A DNA stretch of 40,078 bases from positions 1 to 40,078 of the forward strand of contig CACOPA010000010.1 in NCBI GenBank assembly GCA_902628925.1. The letters run 5' to 3'. This stretch comes from an uncultured SAR86 cluster bacterium (GTDB lineage: Bacteria; Pseudomonadota; Gammaproteobacteria; Magnimaribacterales; D2472). The translations under genes were made by a program, and so were the position numbers. This document shows, in pieces, positions 34,691 to 40,078 of the stretch. Positions within the stretch are counted from its first letter, which is position 1, and each line of letters begins with the position of its first letter. The notes beneath the pieces are model-generated. The model was not told the origin of the DNA. It saw only the letters and a list, made by a program, of their open reading frames with translations, and did no database searches.

Positions 34691-35097
34691 TATTCCTGAT
34701 AAGTCCTAATTTGAATATTTTGATATCCAGAAAGTTGAAGATCATCCATTAAATGGAGAACCCACTCATGATAAGCACGTTTTTCTATAGCTAATGTTAT
34801 TAATTCTGATTTTGGGATTTGGCTTGATATAAAGCTAATTAGTGTTTCACTGGATTCAATATCCACTGAAATATCTCCATATCTTAATTTTCCTGATTCA
34901 TATAGGTAAATCATCTCTTGATTTTCAACCAATACTGATGAAAAGGACGATGTTTCAGGCAAATCAATATTGAGCGCCTGATTTGTATCAATTTTTGAAG
35001 TCACAACAAAAAATATTACTAGTAAAAAAACAATATCTATTAACGGAGTAATCTCAATGGTGACATCGTTAGATTGATTTTTAGTAGCAAAGTTCAT
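34690..35097 (-). CDS. ExbD/TolR-family biopolymer transport protein
   Basis: A 135-residue protein with a single N-terminal membrane helix (about 16-37) holding the proton-path aspartate in ITPLIDIVFLLVIFFVVTS (Asp21), followed by a periplasmic domain. ExbD works with ExbB to turn the proton gradient into mechanical work, normally on TonB. The place just before msbA is common in gammaproteobacteria, and the client there is not clear to me. It overlaps exbB by 4 bases, and its stop overlaps the msbA-lpxK start by 1 base. TonB itself is not in the window. Confidence 0.93.
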   Translation of the reverse strand: MNFATKNQSNDVTIEITPLIDIVFLLVIFFVVTSKIDTNQALNIDLPETSSFSSVLVENQEMIYLYESGKLRYGDISVDIESSETLISFISSQIPKSELITLAIEKRAYHEWVLHLMDDLQLSGYQNIQIRTYQE

Positions 35098-35699
35098 TTT
35101 AAATCTAGAAAATCAACAAACTTACTTAATTCATTTTGCATATTTAACATATGAAGATTGACTCGTGCTGAGAAATATTTATAAAAAATAAGTCCGGGAA
35201 CAGCAACTAACAAACCAAAAGCAGTTGTTATTAGGGCTTCAGATATACCAGATGCCAAAAGATCGCTATTTGATGAGCCATCAACAAGGTTTATGTTTGC
35301 AAATACAGTAATCATTCCAACCACAGTTCCAAGCAATCCTAATAAAGGGCTAATACTAGCAATTATACCTAGCATATTAAGGTTTCTTTCAAGTTTCATT
35401 CTGACGTTTGATGATGCCTCCACAACCTTATCTTCAACTATATTTCTTGGCTTATCTTTGAATCGGTAGGCTGTAACTAAGAGTTCGCCAAGTGAAGATG
35501 ATTCAACGTATGAATCCTGTTGTTGAATAGTTATAGATTGATCTTTTGAGTGATTAATAAAAGTCCTCAGAAGGCCTTCAGGACTAACCAATCTTTTTTG
35601 TAAAAACCATATACGCTCAATAACAATTGAAATTAATAAAACTGAGCAAATTAATAAAGGCAGCATGAACCAACCACCAGCTGTTAAATAATCAATCAT
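35094..35699 (-). CDS. MotA/TolQ/ExbB-family proton channel protein
   Basis: A 201-residue membrane protein with a first helix at about residues 10-30 and two more helices around 105-125 and 150-170, as usual for ExbB/TolQ. The motif LGIIASISPLLGLLGTVVGMI and the later GISEALITTAFGLLVAVPGLIFY are strongly conserved. It pairs with the ExbD downstream (4-base overlap) and overlaps lolD upstream by 8 bases. ExbB and TolQ cannot be told apart with certainty; the lack of TolA, TolB and Pal next to it favours the ExbB type. Confidence 0.93.
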   Translation of the reverse strand: MIDYLTAGGWFMLPLLICSVLLISIVIERIWFLQKRLVSPEGLLRTFINHSKDQSITIQQQDSYVESSSLGELLVTAYRFKDKPRNIVEDKVVEASSNVRMKLERNLNMLGIIASISPLLGLLGTVVGMITVFANINLVDGSSNSDLLASGISEALITTAFGLLVAVPGLIFYKYFSARVNLHMLNMQNELSKFVDFLDLK

Positions 35700-36354
35700 T
35701 AATCACCATCAACCTTTTTTGTTCTATTTTATACTGGTACTGCATTTTACTTGCAAAGCCTCTATCATGCGTCGCTACAAACATGCCGATATTGAAGGCT
35801 TTATTAATATCAAGACACATTTCCTGCACACTTGAAGATGTTTCATCATCAAGATTACCCGTAGGTTCATCCAAAAGAACACATTTTGGTTTATTTGATA
35901 AGGCCCTAACAATAGACACTCTTTGTTTCTCTCCACCCGATAACTCACTAGGATACTTTTTAAGTAATTTTTCTAGCTTGCATTGACTAATTAAATCATT
36001 AATAAATTCATCTGAGCCATTATTTTTGTGTATTTTCCTGGGTAGATAAATATTTTCATATACTGATAGATTTTCTAACAAGGCATGAAATTGATAAACA
36101 AATGAAATAAGACTTGAACGCTCTATCGGTTTAGTTTTATAGATTTCTATCTCATTAACCAGAACACGACCCGATGTAGGTTTTAAAAGCCCTGATAAAA
36201 TATGCATTAGCGTTGATTTGCCTGATCCAGATTTACCTTGCAGAGATGTTAAACCAGTCAAATTAATTTCAGCATTGAGATTATCTAAAACCAACTGATT
36301 TTGCTTATTCGATTGATAATTTTTAGTTAATTCAATGATTTTTATTTTATTCAT
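35692..36354 (-). CDS. lolD: Lipoprotein-releasing system ATP-binding protein LolD
   Basis: LolD is the ATPase that drives release of outer-membrane lipoproteins from the inner membrane to LolA. From the ATG at 36354 it has 220 residues. Walker A is GKSGSGKST, followed by a SLISFVYQFHALLENLSVYENI Q-loop region typical of the LolD/MacB group, signature LSGGEKQRVSIVRAL and Walker B VLLDEPTGNLD. The frame extends to a TTG at 36378, but the ATG gives the 8-base overlap with the membrane gene seen at other junctions here and starts where family similarity begins. It overlaps exbB by 8 bases. Confidence 0.95.
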   Translation of the reverse strand: MNKIKIIELTKNYQSNKQNQLVLDNLNAEINLTGLTSLQGKSGSGKSTLMHILSGLLKPTSGRVLVNEIEIYKTKPIERSSLISFVYQFHALLENLSVYENIYLPRKIHKNNGSDEFINDLISQCKLEKLLKKYPSELSGGEKQRVSIVRALSNKPKCVLLDEPTGNLDDETSSSVQEMCLDINKAFNIGMFVATHDRGFASKMQYQYKIEQKRLMVIND

Positions 36355-37582
36355 ATCTAAGAATTTCAACCGGTTCAAGTTTTGAGGCCTTAACAGAAGG
36401 ATAAATCGCGAATAATATTGAACATATCATTGCTGATATTGTGGTAAAGACAAATTGATTCAATCTAAATTCATAAGGGAAATAACTTATGAAGTATGCG
36501 TCAAGATCAAGAAATCTATAATTAAATAAAACATCTGCTAAATAAATAATATTATTTAAGTTCAAGGTAATAATAATCCCTAAGATGAGACCAAGGGTTA
36601 TACCAATCAATGAAATTAATAAGCCCAGAGTAAGAAATATTACTGTTATATCCAAATTCCTCATTCCTAAAGTTTTCAGAACAGCTATCTCTCTTTCTTT
36701 GGACTTAACGGTTGTAACTATAGCTGTAAGAATTAAGAAAGAAGCAACGGTAACGATTAAAAACATGAGTAAACTTACTAATCTTTTCTCCATTTGAATT
36801 GCTTTAAAGAGAGTTCCTTGGGTTAATTTCCAAGTACTGAAAAAATAATCTTTTGGAAGTTGATTAATAACGCTATACCCAACCCTATCAACTTCAAAAA
36901 GGTTCTTCGTTTTAATTCTAATGCTAGATGTATAGCCTTCCTCAAGGCTAACTAAATTTCTAGCAAAATTATGGTGTATTAAGACCAGACTTTGATCAGG
37001 CTCAGCATTAAGTTCAAATATTCCAACAATTTTAGTTTTTATTGTTCTGGGATAAGTTCCAAAAATATTTGTTCTAGTTGAATTAGTAAATACAGTAACT
37101 TCGTCACCCATTGAAAGATTTAAATATCTTGATAGCCATGATCCAATAACAACACCAGATTTGTCTTTTAGATCATTTAATGATCCCCTGACCATAAATT
37201 CTGGAAGAATGGACATTTTGTTTTCAGATTCAGGAATAATGCCAGAGATAAAAACTCCTCTTGATCGATCATCACTACCTATTAGTCCTTGAAGCTCAAT
37301 ATATGGTCCGTAGGCTTCAACACCCTCAACATTCAATGTATCAATTATTGTCTTATCGTTATAATTGATAGGATTATCAGACTTGATTAAAGCATGTGGA
37401 ATAACTCCCAAAATACGTGTTTGCAACTCACGCTCAAATCCGTTCATGACAGATAAAACAATAATTAATGCACCAACACCAATAGTTAATCCAATAATTG
37501 AAATAATTGAATAAAAGGAGCCATACGCCCCTTTTGATGATGTCAGATATCTAATACCCAACGATATGGGTAATTTGAACAT
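36347..37582 (-). CDS. LolC/LolE-type lipoprotein-releasing permease (possible LolF)
   Basis: Membrane part of the lipoprotein-release ABC system. The 411-residue protein has one N-terminal helix (about 22-46), a large periplasmic domain, and three C-terminal helices (about 268-395), the LolC/E layout. The start PISLGIRYLTSSKGAYGSFYSIISIIGL and the end KASKLEPVEILRYE are classical. E. coli uses two paralogues, LolC and LolE, on either side of LolD. Here only one gene sits beside lolD, upstream, while downstream comes exbB. That suggests a homodimeric LolF-type system, unless a second copy is elsewhere. An aldehyde dehydrogenase ends 2 bases upstream. Confidence 0.93.
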   Translation of the reverse strand: MFKLPISLGIRYLTSSKGAYGSFYSIISIIGLTIGVGALIIVLSVMNGFERELQTRILGVIPHALIKSDNPINYNDKTIIDTLNVEGVEAYGPYIELQGLIGSDDRSRGVFISGIIPESENKMSILPEFMVRGSLNDLKDKSGVVIGSWLSRYLNLSMGDEVTVFTNSTRTNIFGTYPRTIKTKIVGIFELNAEPDQSLVLIHHNFARNLVSLEEGYTSSIRIKTKNLFEVDRVGYSVINQLPKDYFFSTWKLTQGTLFKAIQMEKRLVSLLMFLIVTVASFLILTAIVTTVKSKEREIAVLKTLGMRNLDITVIFLTLGLLISLIGITLGLILGIIITLNLNNIIYLADVLFNYRFLDLDAYFISYFPYEFRLNQFVFTTISAMICSILFAIYPSVKASKLEPVEILRYE

Positions 37583-37584
37583 GT

Positions 37585-39003
37585 TTATTTGGCTATTTGC
37601 TTTAGTACTTTTTCAATATCGCCTTTGTAAGGTGGTCTGATTGCTTCAAAAAACTTATCAAACCTAGAGCCAACTTGCTTACTTATAGCTCTCGCATTTG
37701 AAAAATTAAGAAATCCCTCATAGCCCTTATATCTGCCAATTCCAGAAGGTCCAACTCCGCCAAATGGCAAATCGCTTACTTGAATATGGCCCACTACATC
37801 ATTAACTGTCACACCACCGGAAGTAGTATTGTTAAGGACTTTATCCTCTTCAGATTTATTCTGTCCAAAATAATATAAACCTAAAGGACGATCTTTAGAA
37901 TTTACATACTCAGTGGTCTCATTAATGTCTTGATAAGTTTTAATTGGTAAAACCGGACCAAAGATCTCCTCATGCATAATACTCATATCGTCGTTAACAT
38001 TTCTCACTAAAGTTGGGGGAATTTTATAAGCCTCTTGTTGAGAGAAATCCTCATTTGCAGGATTGATTTCTTCTACATTAGCACCTTTGGCTTTTGCATC
38101 ATCAACCAATCCATTAATTCTATCGTAGTGTTTCTGATTGATAATGCTGGTGTAATCAGGGTTATGCTTAATATCTGGATAGTACTCAGCAGTTGCTGCT
38201 TTTAGCTCATCAACAACCTCTTGCTCCTTAGAATCTTTAACTAGTATGTAATCTGGTGCCAAGCAAATTTGACCAGCATTCATTGTTTTACCCATCATTA
38301 CTCTTTTTGCTGTTGTTGTTAAATCTGCTCCATCACCAATAATAACTGGAGATTTTCCACCAAGCTCAAGCGTTACCGGTACAAGGTTTTCAGATGCTGC
38401 TTTCATTATTAGCTTTCCAACGTTTCCACTACCTGTGTAGAGCAAGTGATCAAAATGAAGAGAAGAAAATTCGGCACCGATTTCTGGCCCGCCAAGAATC
38501 GTTGCAAATTCCTCTTCATCATAGGCAGAATCACACATTTCTTTTAAGAGATTTGCTGTATTTTCTGTATATTCACTGGGCTTATGCATAACTTGATTGC
38601 CCGCTGCAAATACAGCGCTTAAAGGAGCAAATGTAAGGTTTACAGGGAAATTCCATGGCGAGATCATTCCAACGGTACCTACAGGCTCATGTCGAACCTC
38701 TGCTCTAGCACCAAGCAAACCAAATGGAAAGGATGGTTTCCTCTTGTCCACCTTCATCCATTTTTTTAGATTCTTTTTAGCATATTCAATATCGGGAATA
38801 ATGGAATAAACATCTGCAACCATTGATTGATTTTTTGATCTGACACCAAAATCTTCATTTAGCGCATCAACAATTTTATTTTTATTCTGCAAAATAATGT
38901 CTTTCATCCGATTAAGACGATCAATTCTTAACTCATAAGATGGAGCACCGTTTTTAATAAAGTAATCCTTCTGTTTTTTTAGTACTGAATGCATATCTGT
39001 CAT
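37585..39003 (-). CDS. NAD(P)-dependent aldehyde dehydrogenase, coniferyl-aldehyde/class 3-like
   Basis: Oxidises an aldehyde to the acid. The 472-residue protein has ISPWNFPVNLTFAPL, the general base Glu213 in LELGGKSPVI, nucleophile Cys247 in MNAGQICLAPDY, and EEIFGPVLPI. The short length and the C-terminal GYEGFLNFSNARAI with a hydrophilic/aromatic tail resemble coniferyl aldehyde dehydrogenases and class 3 fatty aldehyde dehydrogenases. A long-chain or terpenoid aldehyde substrate is plausible but not shown. The gene lies 13 bases after the SDR gene and 2 bases before the LolC/E gene, thus in the same - strand run as the envelope genes. Confidence 0.93.
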   Translation of the reverse strand: MTDMHSVLKKQKDYFIKNGAPSYELRIDRLNRMKDIILQNKNKIVDALNEDFGVRSKNQSMVADVYSIIPDIEYAKKNLKKWMKVDKRKPSFPFGLLGARAEVRHEPVGTVGMISPWNFPVNLTFAPLSAVFAAGNQVMHKPSEYTENTANLLKEMCDSAYDEEEFATILGGPEIGAEFSSLHFDHLLYTGSGNVGKLIMKAASENLVPVTLELGGKSPVIIGDGADLTTTAKRVMMGKTMNAGQICLAPDYILVKDSKEQEVVDELKAATAEYYPDIKHNPDYTSIINQKHYDRINGLVDDAKAKGANVEEINPANEDFSQQEAYKIPPTLVRNVNDDMSIMHEEIFGPVLPIKTYQDINETTEYVNSKDRPLGLYYFGQNKSEEDKVLNNTTSGGVTVNDVVGHIQVSDLPFGGVGPSGIGRYKGYEGFLNFSNARAISKQVGSRFDKFFEAIRPPYKGDIEKVLKQIAK

Positions 39004-39016
39004 AACTTACCCCTAT

Positions 39017-39895
39017 TTAAGTGTTTCTATTAGCCTTATCCTTTTCATTTGTAGATTTAATCATACTTTTAATCTCTTCCCAATCGGAATCTTTGAGTTT
39101 TGAAAGCCCAGAAAATGTGCCTCCACCTGTGATGTATTGAGCCCCATCTATAGCAATAGTTTGCCCTGTAAGATAATCGCAACCATCTGCCATTAGAAAT
39201 GAGGCCAAGTTTTGTAATTCTGACATTTCGCCCACTCTGCCAAGCGGGATTGCACTGTATGAGCTATCATTATCTAAATCTCCTTTTGGACTTAAGCGAG
39301 CCCAAGCTCCCTCAGTTGGAAAAGGACCAGGCGCAATTGCATTGACCCTAATATTATATGGTCCCCACTCGACAGCTAAAGATTTTGTCATTGCATTGAT
39401 AGCAGACTTACTCATGGCTGAAGGAACCACATAAGGCGATCCAGTCCACACCCAAGTTGCTAAAATAGAAATAATATTTCCTTTAACTCCTGCATCTATC
39501 CATCTTCGTCCCACTGAATGAGTGACGTAGAAGGTTCCGTGAAACACAATGTTTGCAATTGCATCAAAACCTCTGGGAGAGAGCATTTTCGTGGGTGAGA
39601 TAAAGTTACCAGCTGCATTATTTACCAACCCATCAAGCGGCTTAGTTGCAAATATTTGATCTATAAAATCATCAACATCTTGTGGTGATCTAATATCGAG
39701 AGACTGAGCTAATACATCAACATTATGATTTGATTTAATTTCGTCAGCAGTTTCTTCTAATACATTTAAACGCCTACCACAAATTACAATATCAGCCCCT
39801 AATGACGCATAATGTGTTGCCATTTCCTTTCCTAGGCCTGTACCGCCACCCGTTACAAGGATTCGTTTGCCTTTTAATAAGCCTTCCTTAAACAT
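39017..39895 (-). CDS. Short-chain dehydrogenase/reductase, 2,4-dienoyl-CoA reductase-like
   Basis: An NAD(P)H-dependent SDR of 292 residues. Cofactor motif TGGGTGLG (15-22) and NNAAGNF (92-98) are clear. The catalytic part reads TGSPYVVPSAMSKSA: Lys163 with Ser159 four residues before it, as in dienoyl-CoA reductases of the mitochondrial DECR1 type, rather than the usual YxxxK. At the place of the DECR1 tyrosine (15 residues before Lys) this protein has Trp148, and a tyrosine stands at 155. IAPGPFPTEGAWARL is also DECR-like. Dienoyl-CoA reductases finish oxidation of unsaturated acyl-CoA, which fits the window. GGAG lies before the ATG, which overlaps hemH by 8 bases. Confidence 0.86.
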   Translation of the reverse strand: MFKEGLLKGKRILVTGGGTGLGKEMATHYASLGADIVICGRRLNVLEETADEIKSNHNVDVLAQSLDIRSPQDVDDFIDQIFATKPLDGLVNNAAGNFISPTKMLSPRGFDAIANIVFHGTFYVTHSVGRRWIDAGVKGNIISILATWVWTGSPYVVPSAMSKSAINAMTKSLAVEWGPYNIRVNAIAPGPFPTEGAWARLSPKGDLDNDSSYSAIPLGRVGEMSELQNLASFLMADGCDYLTGQTIAIDGAQYITGGGTFSGLSKLKDSDWEEIKSMIKSTNEKDKANRNT

Positions 39896-40078
39896 TATTT
39901 TCTCCTAAAATATTAATTATAGCCTGAAGCCATTCTTCATCGTCATTTAGAGACTCAACAAAATCAAGAGTGTCTCCCCCGGCCTCAACAAATAATTCTT
40001 TATACTCATCATCTATCTCGATTAGTGTTTCTAGATTATCAGCTGTAAAGGCAGGTGCTAAAACTAGTATCTTCTTAT
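39888..40078 (-). CDS. hemH: Ferrochelatase, C-terminal end (5' part outside window)
   Basis: Ferrochelatase inserts iron into protoporphyrin IX, the last step of haem synthesis. Only the last 62 codons are in the window, entering at the right edge on the - strand. They read KKILVLAPAFTADNLETLIEI and later ELFVEAGGD and SLNDDEEWL, matching the C-terminal block of the family with the conserved ADxLET.EI stretch. The frame ends at a TAA inside the start of the SDR gene (8-base overlap). No start is visible, so length and function cannot be checked further. Confidence 0.9.
   Translation of the reverse strand, partial: KKILVLAPAFTADNLETLIEIDDEYKELFVEAGGDTLDFVESLNDDEEWLQAIINILGENNV

Noticed and set aside
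36355..36378. TTG start for lolD
   Set aside because: The ATG at 36354 matches the family start and gives a normal overlap with the upstream gene.
1..40078. CRISPR, defence island, prophage, transposon or RNA gene
   Set aside because: Reading both strands gave no repeat array, transposase, integrase, tRNA-like cloverleaf or rRNA stretch; nearly all bases belong to recognisable chromosomal genes.

Overview
The window looks like a chromosomal piece of an AT-rich, streamlined marine gammaproteobacterium. I favour the SAR86 type, by inference only. The reasons are E. coli/Pseudomonas-like protein families and gene orders, a Na+-NQR operon, several acyl-CoA dehydrogenases and extremely tight packing. 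No gap exceeds about 140 bases (the largest are 1687-1814 and 14258-14395). Neighbouring genes often overlap by 1, 4 or 8 bases. I see no rRNA, tRNA, CRISPR array, insertion sequence, phage gene or toxin-antitoxin pair.

Layout. (a) 1-3425, + strand: the 3' end of mnmA, then purB with a terminator, then aceA (isocitrate lyase) with its own promoter. (b) 14257-3409, - strand: an acyl-CoA dehydrogenase pair, a long-form GAPDH, then nqrABCDEF, apbE and nqrM, i.e. the sodium-pumping NADH:quinone reductase with its flavin and iron maturation factors. (c) 14396-18497, + strand: mfd and a CsiV-family gene, converging on nfuA (- strand). (d) 19088-23844, + strand: a small DUF2970 membrane protein, trmA, an S12-type serine hydrolase and a second acyl-CoA dehydrogenase pair. 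(e) 23846-29018: etfB-etfA (-) divergent from ETF-quinone oxidoreductase and a DUF885 lipoprotein (+). (f) 40078-29013, - strand: thirteen packed genes, namely hemH (5' part outside the window), a dienoyl-CoA-reductase-like SDR, an aldehyde dehydrogenase, a LolC/E-type gene, lolD, exbB, exbD, an msbA-lpxK fusion, a Trm112-like gene, kdsB, murB, a LysE-type exporter and a DUF1285 gene.

How the genes work together. Two themes dominate. One is oxidation of acyl-CoA substrates: dehydrogenases pass electrons to ETF, ETF-QO and the quinone pool, a dienoyl-CoA-reductase-like SDR and an aldehyde dehydrogenase support this, isocitrate lyase saves the acetyl-CoA carbon, and GAPDH may run toward sugars. 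Na+-NQR supplies a sodium gradient. The other is building the outer membrane: lipid A 4'-phosphorylation and export, Kdo activation, lipoprotein release and peptidoglycan precursor synthesis.

The most unusual items are a single 918-residue polypeptide that joins the lipid A flippase MsbA to the lipid A 4'-kinase LpxK, and two adjacent acyl-CoA dehydrogenase pairs whose conserved motifs are split between partners, as expected for obligate heteromers.
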